DNA of 64,000 bases from Gautieria morchelliformis (GCA_015179125.1 WHVA01000035.1:248001-312000), one strand, 5' to 3'; shown: positions 21,339 through 33,034, numbered from the stretch's first letter. A program made the numbers and translations. Notes: generated by a model not told the origin, from the sequence alone.

Positions 21339-24300
21339 TTAATATATTCCGATTTGCTCGTTGAGAATCTTCACTCTAGGACTAGGAAGTCCTTTAGTGA
21401 GGATATCTGCCAACATTTGTTCGGTTGGCAAATAAACGAGCTTGGCTTGTTGATTTTTGATTATATCTCGAAGGAAATATAATCGGATGTCGAAATGCTT
21501 GGTTCTCATGTGTTGTTGGGTGCCATACGTGATGGCAATGGCTGATTGATTGTCTGAATAAACTTGGATGGGTCTGTTCAGTGGTTGGAATATTTCAGAA
21601 ATAAAATGGCGCATCCAAAGAGCCTCTTTGCCCGCATGGGTCAGGGCGACGAATTCGGCTTCAGTTGATGAGAGGGCCACTATCGACTGTTTCTGGCAAC
21701 TCCATGAAACAGTGCCTCCATCAATCTGAAATAAGTATGCTGAATACGAACGCCTATGACTCTGTGAACCCCAATCTGCATCTGAATACCCCATCAAGCC
21801 GTCTTGATTTCTTCCAAGTGTGAGCTTGTAATGCTTCGTGCCTTTCAAATATTTGAAGACACGTTTGACTGCATTCCAGTGTGTGCCACCTGGATTTTCA
21901 AGGAATTGCGAGAGTAATGACACCGCAAATGCAATGTCAGGTCGAGTGGCTACAGCCGCCCACATCAGTGATCCTATAGCTTGCCTGTATGGAAACTTCG
22001 ACATGGCTTTCTTGCCTCTCTCTGTAGAAGGACATTGGTCTTTAGATAATTTTACGGCTGGATCAAGAGGCGTAGCATAAGTCTTTGCATCTTCGAGATT
22101 AAATTTTTTGATGATCTTCTCGATGTATGCAGGTTGTGAAATTGCAATGGTCTTCTTCTGCCAGTCTCTCTCGATTTTGAGATTCAATAGCCAATGAATC
22201 TCGCCTAGATCTTTCATACTGAAGACCTGAGCAAGATCTCGTTTGACTTCGTCCAGGACTGACTGATTCTCAGCTGTGATGGTAAGGTCGTCCACAGCTG
22301 TTGCAATGATCACATGCCCCTTTCCGCCACGTCTATAAAATACAGCCCCGTCTGTGGCTGATGTAGTGAATCCTAACTTGTGGAATTCACCACTTAGACG
22401 TTTGTACCATTCTCTTCCAGATTGTTTGAGGCCGTAGAGTGCTTTCTTCAAAAGTAGCACTTCGCCTTTGTCTCCTGACTCATATCCATACGGCTGCTTC
22501 ATGTAAATAGGTTCAGGCAACGTAGCATTGAGGTATGCATAGTCCACGTCCATTTGATGAATAGGCCAGTCATTTCTAGCAGCAATGGCGCATATGATCC
22601 GTAGGGAGGATAATCGAGCAACAGGTGAGTATGTCTCATCATAGTCGATTCCAAACTTCTGCGTGAAGCCTTGGGCGACCATTCTCGATTTAGGCACTAT
22701 TGGTTTCCCTTCTGGATTACGCTTCCAAAGGTAGACCCATTTATTACCGACAATATTGGCTCCAGGAGGTGGTTTGGCTCGTTCCCACACTCCCTTGTCG
22801 ATTAGGGCCTCGTACTCTTTGTCCATTGATTTCTTCCATATAGGATTATTCAGAGCTTCGTCTGCATTGCTAGGTTCAATTTGACTCAAATCCGGCGCCT
22901 TGTTATTGTTTTGACCGTCGGTTAGAAATGCACTGATGGCACACTCATAGCTACTGATGCCATCAATCTCGGAGGATAATTCTTGGTCGAATAAAACTTC
23001 TTCATGGTCCTCAACGTCCTCGTAAGCTAGCGTAGTCATATGTGCGCCAGCTTGTCTCTGAGTTTGAGATCTTGTTACGGGACCTGATGGGGCCGGCTGC
23101 ACTTGTTGTTGACGGATCCTTTCGCTTCTCCTTATCGGTTCAGCTTCTCTAGGTCTGTCATCAACTCCCTGAATAGGTTGCAGCTTTTCAAGATATTCCT
23201 CTGGTGCACTTTCATCAATCTCTTCGATCTTTGCCTCTTCGCTGACTAAGCGACCGGGCACAGGTACTGATGCCGGAATGGCCTTCTTCTCCTCTCTAGA
23301 CGTAGGTAGCTTAGATTCCTCAATAGAAATGATTGGGACCTTTCCCTTCTTCATCTCTGAATCAAACACAACGTTACGCTCGACAGAAACTTTGTGCGAG
23401 TCAGGCCAATAAACATAATGACCATGACTCTGCGCAGAAATTCCTATCCACCGAGCTCTCTTGGCACGAGCTGCCAATTTATCTCCCTGAGTGACTTTAA
23501 CGTAGATTTCAGTTCCCCACGCGTGAACGTCTTTGAGATTCGGTTTTTCATGGTGAATCATCTCGTAGGGCGTTTTATCTGGCAGAGCTCTTGTATGCGT
23601 CCTGTTCCTAAGATAATTGGCATGCTGTATCGCATAGCCCCATAATATCTTAGGAAGGCCTGATTCTAGCAGCATGGCACGAGTTCTCTCAGTGAGAGTT
23701 CGGTTCAGACGTTCCGCAACACCATTGGACTCTGGTGTGTCGTGTACCGTCAACTGATGCTTCGTGCCTTGTTTGGCTAGATGCTGTTCGAATTCAGAGC
23801 TCGTATACTCGCCCCCTCGATCAGAAACAAGTGCCTTGATGTGCACATTTCTCTGTCGAAGCATTAAAGCCTCATAGAGCCTGTACTTTGAGAATGCTTC
23901 TGATTTGTTCGCCATGAGATAGATCACCGATTCTCTTGAGTAGTCATCGATAAAGGAGACATAATATGACTTCTTATCGATCGTGAGGTGTCTTGCAGGT
24001 CCCCAGACATCAGAATAAATTCTGTCACCGAATTTTGATGTTCGGTCTCTGGGTTCTCGAGGAAGAGGTTTGCGCGCAATCTTGGCCTGAATACACGCAT
24101 CACAGACAATTCTATCGCCTGTGGAGCTCAGTTCAATGCCCAATATCATGCCATGATTTAATAGATGTTGTAGGGACTTCTGTGAAATGTGCCCCATTTT
24201 TTGATGAATTTCCATGGCAGACAAACACATATGGGCTTGAGCACTTGGTGACTGGAGGTCTAGTCGATATAAACCATTGACCTTCGGTGCTTGCATCAAT

Positions 24301-25583
24301 ACCTTTCCAGCAACGTTAGATATTGTGCATTTCTGGCCACCGAGTCGAATGTCGTAGCCAGCATCATCGCACCGACCGATCGAGACGAGGGTAGCAGCAA
24401 TTTTGGGTGCATAGTATGTATCTTGCAACGTGACTTCTACTGTTCTATCTCCAACCTTATTGGATAATACGAGCAGTCCTGAGCCGAAGGCATCAAAGGT
24501 ACCTTTGTTGGCTGCTCGGATAGTCCTCGGCTGTGAGAATTGACAGTAGTTCCTCAATAAATTTTTGTGAGGAGTCATATGCGATGTCGTTCCGGTGTCG
24601 AGTATGACTATAACTCCTGAGGATGTGCTCAAATTGAAATTAGAGCACTCGTCAAAATTGGTGAAGGCAAGATGCCCATCACCACTTTCCTCAGAAGTGG
24701 ACTCTTCTTCGGCAACATTCGCTTTTGCTTTACCCTTCTTCTTCTTCTTGCCTTTGGCTTTCTTCTTCTGACGTGGTCCTTGACCTTCTTTACCACCTCC
24801 TTTAGCCCAGCAATTTTCGATGGAATGTCCAGGCTTTTTGCAGTTGGTGCATACATGCGCCTTCTGCCCCTTCTGGTCCTTCTTAGTAGATGAACCAATA
24901 AACACCTGCTCTTCTTGCGGGAGTGTTTTCTTCCTGTCATACTGAGCCTTTAGTACCCTAATAATATTATCAGGGACCAATGGCATCCCGCATTCTTCAA
25001 GCGAAGTTGTAAGGGCATTCATGACTGCCTCATAGGATGGTGGAAGTGACGCAAGGATTATGTCCATGAATTCTTCTTCAGAAACTCTAGCTCCCATCTC
25101 ATTAAGACGAGCATATAGGTCTTGGGCCTTGTCCAAGTGATCTCTCAAGTCTCCATCCTCAGGACATCTCATACTGCGGAGTTGTCTCTGCAGGCTGGTG
25201 AGGACCATCTTGGGCTTTTTGGTCATTTCATTGACCAGTGCATCCCAAGTCTCTTTTGCTGTCTTCTGCTTCTGTAGCATCAGGGCTAATGACTCTGACA
25301 CTGAGACGATGATTTGGGTCTTGGCTTGTCCTTCTCTAGCAAGGTATCTCTCCAGCTTCTCCTCGGCCTTATCCATCTGAGTTTCCTCAGCTTCTGTTAG
25401 AATATGGCCTGGGGGCATGACTGGAGGATCAGGAGGTCGGGTGACTCTCCCTTCTACATGCTTGAGCAAATTTTTGGACTCGAAATAGCTGATGAGAGTG
25501 GCTCGCCACAATGGCCAATTACTTCCATCAGTAGCAAGCTTCTCAACACCCAATAGCTTCTGTGAAGTGTCTCCGGGGCCCAT
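21339..25583 (-). CDS. Copia gag-pol polyprotein, 1414 aa, intact
   Basis: Start ATG at 25583 lies 5 nt inside the element, within the primer binding site. Order: gag (SNWPLWRATLISYFESKNLL), zinc knuckle CTNCKKPGHSIENC (about residue 250), Lys-rich stretch, protease VILDTGTTSHMTP (about 330), GAG-pre-integrase HQKMGH...CDACIQAK (about 470-510), integrase core (YSDVWGP, LVSDRGGEYTSSEF, SNGVAERLNRTL), RT (KSRMVAQGFTQKFGIDYDET, MDVDYAYLNA, AVDDLTITAE) and RNase H (YSDADWGSQS, SIVALSSTEAEFVALTHAGK). All catalytic blocks are present and there is no stop or frameshift. Single-frame gag-pol is usual for Copia. Confidence 0.97.
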   Translation of the reverse strand: MGPGDTSQKLLGVEKLATDGSNWPLWRATLISYFESKNLLKHVEGRVTRPPDPPVMPPGHILTEAEETQMDKAEEKLERYLAREGQAKTQIIVSVSESLALMLQKQKTAKETWDALVNEMTKKPKMVLTSLQRQLRSMRCPEDGDLRDHLDKAQDLYARLNEMGARVSEEEFMDIILASLPPSYEAVMNALTTSLEECGMPLVPDNIIRVLKAQYDRKKTLPQEEQVFIGSSTKKDQKGQKAHVCTNCKKPGHSIENCWAKGGGKEGQGPRQKKKAKGKKKKKGKAKANVAEEESTSEESGDGHLAFTNFDECSNFNLSTSSGVIVILDTGTTSHMTPHKNLLRNYCQFSQPRTIRAANKGTFDAFGSGLLVLSNKVGDRTVEVTLQDTYYAPKIAATLVSIGRCDDAGYDIRLGGQKCTISNVAGKVLMQAPKVNGLYRLDLQSPSAQAHMCLSAMEIHQKMGHISQKSLQHLLNHGMILGIELSSTGDRIVCDACIQAKIARKPLPREPRDRTSKFGDRIYSDVWGPARHLTIDKKSYYVSFIDDYSRESVIYLMANKSEAFSKYRLYEALMLRQRNVHIKALVSDRGGEYTSSEFEQHLAKQGTKHQLTVHDTPESNGVAERLNRTLTERTRAMLLESGLPKILWGYAIQHANYLRNRTHTRALPDKTPYEMIHHEKPNLKDVHAWGTEIYVKVTQGDKLAARAKRARWIGISAQSHGHYVYWPDSHKVSVERNVVFDSEMKKGKVPIISIEESKLPTSREEKKAIPASVPVPGRLVSEEAKIEEIDESAPEEYLEKLQPIQGVDDRPREAEPIRRSERIRQQQVQPAPSGPVTRSQTQRQAGAHMTTLAYEDVEDHEEVLFDQELSSEIDGISSYECAISAFLTDGQNNNKAPDLSQIEPSNADEALNNPIWKKSMDKEYEALIDKGVWERAKPPPGANIVGNKWVYLWKRNPEGKPIVPKSRMVAQGFTQKFGIDYDETYSPVARLSSLRIICAIAARNDWPIHQMDVDYAYLNATLPEPIYMKQPYGYESGDKGEVLLLKKALYGLKQSGREWYKRLSGEFHKLGFTTSATDGAVFYRRGGKGHVIIATAVDDLTITAENQSVLDEVKRDLAQVFSMKDLGEIHWLLNLKIERDWQKKTIAISQPAYIEKIIKKFNLEDAKTYATPLDPAVKLSKDQCPSTERGKKAMSKFPYRQAIGSLMWAAVATRPDIAFAVSLLSQFLENPGGTHWNAVKRVFKYLKGTKHYKLTLGRNQDGLMGYSDADWGSQSHRRSYSAYLFQIDGGTVSWSCQKQSIVALSSTEAEFVALTHAGKEALWMRHFISEIFQPLNRPIQVYSDNQSAIAITYGTQQHMRTKHFDIRLYFLRDIIKNQQAKLVYLPTEQMLADILTKGLPSPRVKILNEQIGIY

Positions 25584-25588
25584 AACCC
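25576..25588 (-). promoter_or_regulatory. Copia primer binding site matching initiator tRNA-Met anticodon arm
   Basis: Minus-strand GGGTTATGGGCCC abuts the 5' LTR. Its complement GGGCCCATAACCC has the form of the initiator tRNA-Met anticodon stem-loop (CAT anticodon), as in Drosophila copia, which primes from a half-tRNA. The gag-pol ATG is within it. Confidence 0.75.
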
Positions 25589-26086
25589 TGTAGAGGACAG
25601 GAATTATAGGCAGTAGGTATGGACTTGTTATTCAAAAGAATAGACTAGAAATCAATTCACTCTCTCAGTGAATTTAGTGGTCACTATAAATATATTATAC
25701 ACTACCTAGAAATCAATTCACTACAGAGGATTTCTAGGTCAATAAATGCAAAGACTACTAGACTAATTTACTTGCCTCTCTCAGTGAATTTAGTGGTCAC
25801 TGAGAGAGGGGGAAATGTGTTCCACTGCGCATGTACTACTACCCGGCCCTTTAGCGCCCAAGAGCTCGCGCGTCGAAGTCATTTCAGACTCCGCTGGGTG
25901 CAGCCGCTTGTGAAAGTAGGAATAACAAGATGAAATAGAGAGATAAGGAATGAGTGGAAAATTTCGAAAATAACCAGAGAAATGGATGCATAATACAAGA
26001 ACAATGTGAGAAGAAATTGGAAGGCCTCACAACAAATTGGATATATTATGCTTGATTTTGGTGCAGGAGCATAAATGCACCCAACA
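25589..26086 (-). repeat. 5' LTR of Copia (498 bp)
   Basis: Same sequence as 20828-21325; on the minus strand it carries the promoter for the gag-pol transcript. Confidence 0.95.
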
Positions 26087-26091
26087 GGCCG

Positions 26092-27010
26092 GCCTAACGA
26101 TAGGCCCAGCGGCAGCCAAAGCAACACCATGTGCTTTGACTGCGGCCAACCTGGCCACAAGAAGGCAGAGTGCCCCCGGCTTAGGTCCGGTATAAGGACA
26201 GCGGCCGTGAGGCACGACGGTGAGGCCGAGGATCTGGAGACGGATCTCGGTCAAAATTCTCTTCAACAGATTGATGAAGAGGGGGAGGGTGATCCCCAAC
26301 CCAATGACACTCCGGACAATGGAGATGCGCCCACTGAAGAATGGGACCCAGAGCCATCCCAATAGTATGAATGGGATGAGGAGGTAGAAGACACCACCTA
26401 CAGGTCCAGCGCGATCAGATTCGCACTGGAAGACGAAACCGCCACGAAGGTCGTGGCGGCACGCACGTCGGTCATGCCAGACAAGGCGGCCAAGCCGGTG
26501 TATCACCACTGAAGCAAACACAGGACGCAGCCAACGCGCCCCCGCAGTGAGAACCGTACCCTATCGGGGTACTGGGAAATAAACGGCGTAAAAGCCCACT
26601 GCCTGCTAGATAGCGGCAGCGAAGGGGTACTGCTATCCCCCGAATTCACGCGAGCTACAGGGATGAAGACATTCTCCCTGGAGCAACCAATCGCACTGCA
26701 GCTAGCCTGCATAGGCAGCCATTCCACGATCAACTATGGAACAAACATGACCATCAAATTTGGTCGTGAGACATACGACGAATATTTCAACGTAGCGAAC
26801 GTCGAATATTACGATGCTATCTTAGGGACACCGTTCCTAAGGAGGTTCGGCATAACCCTGGACTTTTTGAGCCCAGGGACGATCCGCAAGGGGAACGAAG
26901 TGATCCCCATAGGCAAGGTATCGTTCGACGACGACGGATCGACGAACGAGGACAAGGGGCCACGGGTGAGCAGAATCACCCAGGCACCAAAGTCTAACCT
27001 GGCTCATTGA
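26092..27010 (+). pseudogene. Outer gypsy zinc knuckle and aspartic protease
   Basis: Resumes the outer gag after Copia with CFDCGQPGHKKAEC (CCHC), an acidic linker with a TAG near 26364, then a TGA at 26510-26512 and the protease: HCLLDSGSEGVLLSPEF with the DSG catalytic motif, and YYDAILGTPFLRRFGITL as its C-terminal hydrophobic signature. TGA at 27008-27010 closes the open stretch. In an intact element these would be one reading frame with RT. Confidence 0.75.
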
Positions 27011-27999
27011 AGCCAGGAGGACGAGTCATCCTCAAACTCACCCTACAACCGTAAGGAGAGGTGCTCTCACCTAACGGTGAAAGCGATGGGAAAGAGGAAA
27101 GCGGGCCCGCGCGCCATGGGACCTAATAGACGCCAACAGCGCCTAATGGCTTCTAAGCCAACCACCATCATCCTCACGGATGATGACCTTCCTCGCCTCC
27201 GTGAGGAATGGATGGAATGAATCACTGACTTAGTCAGTGGAATTCCATTAGAACTCCCGCCACTACGGTAGATCAACCATGAGATCAACTTCATCGATCC
27301 CAACAAGCACATGCGGTATCAACTACCGAAATGCCCCGAACACTTCCGAGAGGAACTGTCGGCTAAGATAGAATGATACACCACTGCAAAGTGGTGGATT
27401 CTGGCAGTCGCGCAGCAGGCCATGCCCATGCTGTGTGTGCCAAAGAAGAACGGTACATTGCGAACCGTCTTCGATCTGTGCCAGCAGAACGAGAACACGG
27501 TGAAGGACGTCACACCCTTCCCGGATCAAGATATCATTCGCAGCGACATGGCTCGCTGCCGATATCAAACAAAACTCGATATGTCAGAAGCATACGAGCA
27601 GATCTGGATCCATCCAGATCACGTAGCAAAGACTGCCTTTGCAACGATCCTTGGCACCTTCAGGAGCCAGGTGATACAGATGGGGGACTGCAATGCCCCA
27701 TCAACATTCCAACGGCTGATGACAGCCATTTTCCGCGACTGCATAGGTTGCTTCGTCCATGTATACATGGACGACATCTTCATATTCTCGCTCTCAATAC
27801 AAGAGCATGAAGAGCACCTCTACATCATCTTTGACAGACTGAGGAAGAATCATCTCTTTCTGAGCAAGAAAAAGGTGGACCTCTACTCCATCCGAATGGA
27901 GTGTCTCAGCCATATTATCGATGGCCGAGGGGTACATGCCGACGAGGACAAGATGCAACGCATTCGCGAGTGGCGCAGGCCACGGACGTTCAACGACGT
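27011..27999 (+). pseudogene. Outer gypsy reverse transcriptase, N-terminal part
   Basis: After a linker with stops near 27217, 27270 and 27374, the RT reads PMLCVPKKNGTLRTVFDLCQ, KLDMSEAYEQIWIHPD, QMGDCNAPSTFQRLMTAIFR and the active site HVYMDDIFIFS (YMDD), then ECLSHIIDGRGVHADEDKMQ. Broken at 28000 by a solo LTR; the connection domain continues at 29275. Confidence 0.85.
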
Positions 28000-29274
28000 T
28001 GTCAGGATTGGTTTTCAAGCGTTAATATCGTGTATTAGTGAACACAGCGAATGCCCGATTAACTTGTGCGAATAAGTAGGCCGTCCGGCGAATAGGTGAA
28101 CCGATGAAGGTTCACGAAACAAGAGGGTTTGCCCGAACGGGGCTCGCCCTATCTACAGTCGTAGCAAAATAGCTCGCAGCACTTGACGACGTAACGTGCA
28201 AGATATCGCGGAAGGGCTGTCTAAGTTTCGACGGTCCCTTCGCTGGCGAAGGTGCTCCTTCAGAGCCCTTCGCCAACAGCTCAGAAAGTAGTTCGAAGGC
28301 TAAGGTAACAAAGATGAAGTATGAGAACTCACCAGTGATGCCTAAGTCCTTGGCTGGTTGAAGATAGAAATCTTCAAGGGGAGGCTCAAGACGATGATCA
28401 CAGCGAGGTCAAGTTTGCACAAGATGGACGATGTATGATAATTGAACTGGGGAATATACATGCGAATGGAAACTACTTATATCTAATGCTCGTATGGTAT
28501 CAGCGAATAGGAAAGAGGCCGCCACGAGTCAGGGTTGGATAGGGGTGCGCAGTCATGATACTAAGGAGATGGAATAAACATACAATAGAGTGAGGGAGGG
28601 GTGCGAACATGAAACGACGGAGAGTAAAGGTGGCGAAGGTACTTATGTACGAAACCATGTCTTGGGACCCGCATACATGTCACCCTGCACGGACTCTTCG
28701 TCCACTGGGTCGATCCCACACGACCTACGGAAGGAACGCTCCGCGAACATACTTTGGCCATACGAAAACCCAAAGGGGTTGGATTTAAGAAGATGATGGG
28801 GTTAGTGATGAATCATTACGCCGGGTAAATGGTATCGATCGTATTTGATGGCGTGCCTTGTTGGCGAAATGTGCGAGCAGCGAATAGCAGTTCAGCGAAA
28901 TGCGGCGAAGGGTGAACGGAGAGAACATAGAGGAGGCGTGGCCGAAGGGAGGGGCGAAGCCGAGCGAACACGGAGGAGGAGTAGCGAACGAGGGAATGGG
29001 GGTAACAAGGTGCAGGAAATACATAGGTCATGACAATCCGATTGTCAGAACACCATGGGAAGAGGGTCGAGCAGAGGAGGTGATAGGCCCAACAATGACT
29101 GCTAAGTTAGTCTGAAGACGTCGATCGCTTGTTGACGGCATAACCATGGTCATTGTTGCAAACAGCGAGAATTGGTTGCCAAACATGACAATGGCGATTG
29201 GAACGAACACGGAGATGGAGTGACAAATGGTAGGACAGAGCACCTGAATTATGAGGAATAAACGTGTCATGACA
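28000..29274. mobile_element. Solo LTR (1275 bp), copy 1, in outer gypsy RT
   Basis: Ends TGTCAGGATTGG...TCATGACA with GACGT duplicated at 27995-27999 and 29275-29279. No coding capacity. A GC-rich inverted stretch (CCCTTCGCTGGCGAAGG...CCCTTCGCCAACAG) lies near 28230-28275. Same family as 31139-32408. Could alternatively be a non-autonomous TGTCA-ended DNA element; TG..CA ends and 5 bp duplication favour an LTR. Confidence 0.85.
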
Positions 29275-31138
29275 GACGTCCAGCGTTTCCTCGGGCTGGT
29301 ACAGTATCTGGCACACTACATGCCGGATGTTAGCGCATATACCACCCCACTATCAGGCTGTGCGCGTAATAACCGTCCATTCGAATGGACACCACTACTC
29401 AACAAATGCTGGCAAAGCATTAAGGTGTTGGCCTGTAAGGCCCCGATCCTGTGTCCAGTAGACGCAAGGTGCCCAGAGCCGATCTGGGTGATCACCGACG
29501 GATCAAAAGCCGGCGTCGGTGCGGTCTACGGCCAAGGTCCTGACTGGAAAACCTGTCGACCTGACGGCTTCTTGTCAAAGAAGTTCAGCGTTGCTCAGCA
29601 ACACTACTGGACTTACGAGCACAAGATGATCGCAGTGCTCGAGGCTCTCATGAAATGGGAGGACAAACTGCTGGGGCGAAGGTTCACCCTCGTCACAGAC
29701 CACAAAGGGCTCGAGTACTTCGAGACCCAGAAGAGCCTATCTGACCGCCAGGTCAGATGGTGGGAGTTCCTCTCCCAGTTCAATTTCAACACCGTTCATG
29801 TTGACGGTGTAGAGAACAAGGTAGCGGACTGCCTGTCGCGCTACTACGAGAACGACACGAGTGATGACAATCACCCAGACCACGTCTTCGTGAACGCAGA
29901 TGCACGTTTAGACCCAGACGGTGAGTTATTGCCCACCAACCGGTATATCGAGCTGCGAACAGCGGCGACAAGACGCTCTAAACACCTCGCCGAGAAGACA
30001 GAGGCAAGAGTAACGGAATCCGCCGCATTAAACGAGGGCTCACCAGAGCCCACGAACGTCGCCGCGTCACGCGACGACGATGACAATGACGTCAGAGTCA
30101 TCGCCGCAGGAAATGATGGCGTGCCCCTGCGCCGGGTCGTCGAGCAAGGCGTAGACCTGTCTAAGGTCCTACGAGATGCGTACCACAGGGACGCCATGTT
30201 CACAAAGAGCATGGTGCACCTGGACGCGCACCCGAGATTCGGGATCCGGGACAGGCTGATCTGGACTAAGAACCAGCTCAAAAGAGACGTCATTGCTGTC
30301 CCCCGCTCTGTTCTTCAAGGGGGAAGGAAGCTGATCGAAATCATCATTGATTGGGCACATCAGATAGTCGGCCACTACGGCCATCTGAAGACTTCGAACT
30401 ATGTTCGAAGATCATATTGGTGGCCGGGCATGAGCCCAAACATAGAAGCATTCTGCACATCGTGTGCGAGGTGTCAGATGACGAAAACCGGACCACAACG
30501 GCCCAAAGGCCTACTACACAGCCTACCCATTCCAGATAGGCCGTGGCAGTCGATTGGCATTGACTTCATGGGGCCCCTGCCCAAATCCAACGACTGTGAC
30601 TACCTGATGGTAGTCATCGACCGACTAACGTCGCTTGTACACCTCGTACCAACCACGACGAGTGTGTCAGCCAAGGGAGTAGCCTGGCTGTTTCCGAAGG
30701 AGGTCGTTCGACTCCACGGAGTTCCCGACTCCATCGTCTCGGACAGAGACTCGAAGTTCACGTCGATCTTCTGGCGTGAACTACAGCGACTCATGGGGAC
30801 TAAGCTCCTCATGTCAACTGCCTTCCATCCCCAAACGGATGGAGCCACCGAGCGGGCAAACCACTCGATCGGCCAGATATTGCGCGCGGTCGTCAGAGAC
30901 AATCAGAAGGATTGGGCATTGAAATGCCCATTGGTTGAGGTCTCCCTCAACAGCAATGTCAGCGCGACCACAGGGTTCACACCTTTCGAGCTGAACCATG
31001 GCTATATGCCGCAGATAGACCTCCCCATAGCCGTGGACACCCCGTTCAAGGGGGTAGCCCGGTTCGCACATGAGGCAAAATGGAACCTGATGGCGGCACA
31101 TGATGCAATCATAGAGCATCGAGTGACGCAAACGTTTC
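29275..31138 (+). pseudogene. Outer gypsy RT connection, RNase H and integrase
   Basis: Open through about 620 codons: FLGLVQYLAHYMPDVSAYT, RNase H (VITDGSKAGVGAVYGQG, YWTYEHKMIAVLEALMKWED, LVTDHKGLEYFETQ, KVADCLSRYYEND), a variable linker, the integrase zinc region (H...H then CTSCARCQMTKTG), and the core with D, D and E in SIGIDFMGPLP, SIVSDRDSKFTSIF and PQTDGATERANHSI. No stop in this stretch. Cut at 31139 by a second solo LTR. Confidence 0.88.
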
Positions 31139-32408
31139 TGTCAAGATTGGTTTTCAGGCGTTAATATCGTGTATTAGTGAACACAGCGAATGCCCGAATA
31201 ACTTGTGCAAATAAGTATGCCGTTCGGCGAATAGGTGAACCAATGAATGTTCACAAGGTAAGAGGGTTTGCCTAAACGGGGCTCACCCTATCTACAGTCG
31301 TAGCGAAATAGCCCATGACTCTTGACGATGTATCGTGCAAGGTCTCACGGAAGGGCTGTCTAAGTCTCGACAATCCCTTCGCTGGCGAAGGTGCTCCTTC
31401 GGAGCCCTTCGCCAACAGCACAGAAAATGAAGGCTAAGGTGACGAAGATGAAGTATGAGAACTCACCAGTGATGCCTAAGTCCTCTGCTAGTCGAAGATG
31501 GGAATCTCCAAGAGGAGGCTTAAGAAGATGACCACGGCGAGGTCAAAGCTGCACAAGATGAACGACGTATGATAATTGAACTGGGAAATATACATGCGAA
31601 TGTAAACTACTTATATCGAATGCTCGTAAGGTATCAGCGAATAGGAAAGAGGCCGTCACAAGTCAGGGTTGGATAGGGGTTCGCAGTCATGATACAGCAT
31701 AGATGAAAGAAACATACAATAGAATGAGAGAAGAGAGAGAACATGAAACGACGGAGAGTAAAGGTGGCGAAGGCACTTATGGACAAAACCATGTCTTGGG
31801 ACCCGCATACATGCTACCCTGCACGGACTCTTGGTCTACTGGGTTGATTCCGCACGACCTATGGAAGAGATGCCCTGCGAACACACTTTGACCATACGAA
31901 CGCCCAATGGGGTTGGATTAAGAAGACGATGGGGTTAATGATGAACCATCATGCCGGGTAAATGGTATCGATCGTATTTGATGGTGTGCCTGCTGGCGAA
32001 TGATGCGAGCAGCGAATACCCGTTCAGCGAAATGCAAGGAAGGGCGAACAGAGGTGACATAGGGGGGGAGAGGTCGAGGTGGAGGGCGAAGCCGAGCGAA
32101 TACTGAGGAGGAGTAGCGAAAGGGACAATGGGGATACCAAGGTGCAGGAAGTACACAGGTCATGACAATCCAACTATCAGGACACCATCGGGAGAGGGTC
32201 GAGCAGAGGAGGTGGTAGACCCAGTGATGACTTGTCAAGTCAGTCCAAAGCCGTCGGTCGTGCGTTTAACGGCGTGGCGATGGTAATGGGCGCAAATCAG
32301 CGAACATCGGTTGCCGAACATGACAATGGCGATCGGAACGAACACGGAAATGGGGTGAGAAATGGCAGGACAGAGCACCTGAGTATGAGGAATAAACGCG
32401 TCATGACA
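31139..32408. mobile_element. Solo LTR (1270 bp), copy 2, in outer gypsy integrase tail
   Basis: Ends TGTCAAGATTGG...TCATGACA with GTTTC duplicated at 31134-31138 and 32409-32413. Clearly the same family and orientation as 28000-29274 but diverged by many substitutions and small indels. Confidence 0.88.
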
Positions 32409-32943
32409 GTTTCATGCAAACAAGAAACGTATGGTGAGAGACAGGTACGCGACCAACGACCGCGTCTACCTTTCGACACAAAACCTAACTCTCCCGAAAG
32501 GAAGAGCCAGAAAACTAGTCCCGCGGTACATCGGACTGTACCACGTTGTCGAGGCTCACAATGATGCCTCGACGGTGACCCTTGATCTTCCCGACGAGCT
32601 GAAAAGCCGTCGCATTTCGCCGGTCTTCCATTCAAGCCTCGTACGGCGATACAAGGCTAACAACGACGAATTGTTCCCTCGTCGTGAGGCCAAGTCATTT
32701 TATGACTTTGGAGCAAATGACGACGAGGAGTGGCTCGTCGACGAGATTATCGCACATCGATGGATAAACTCGACGGACCTGGAGTTCCAGGTCTGTTGGA
32801 CCCTAGGTGACGTGACATGGGAACCCATGTTGTCCTGCAAGGACCTTGAAGCCCTAGATAGCTATCTAGAGCTTCGGGGGGTGAGCAAGCCAGTGACCTC
32901 CCCAGACGCCGCTAGACGCGTCTGTCACGTGCAAACCACGTGA
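32409..32943 (+). pseudogene. Outer gypsy integrase C-terminus and chromodomain
   Basis: Continues after the solo LTR: a basic linker (YATNDRVYLSTQNLTLP), a GPY/F-like block (RKLVPRYIGLYHVVEAHNDA ... RRISPVFHSSLVRRY) and a chromodomain-like end (EEWLVDEIIAHRWINSTDLE, CWTLGDVTWEPMLS). Stop at 32941-32943. Confidence 0.85.
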
Positions 32944-33034
32944 CACGCTGGCCATGGCACGGTTAAATTTTCACCTCGGATCTTTCCGAGGGCGCATCGC
33001 TTCTTGGAAGCCTACCACCATCATCCCCACAAAG

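Larger units (their letters stand above)
20828..26086 (-). mobile_element. Intact Ty1/Copia retrotransposon
   Basis: 5259 bp with 498 bp LTRs that look identical, 5 bp target duplication GGCCG (20823-20827 and 26087-26091), a primer binding site, a polypurine tract and one uninterrupted 1414-codon gag-pol ORF on the minus strand. Inserted in outer gypsy gag just before the zinc knuckle. Every hallmark of a recent, possibly competent copy. Confidence 0.97.
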
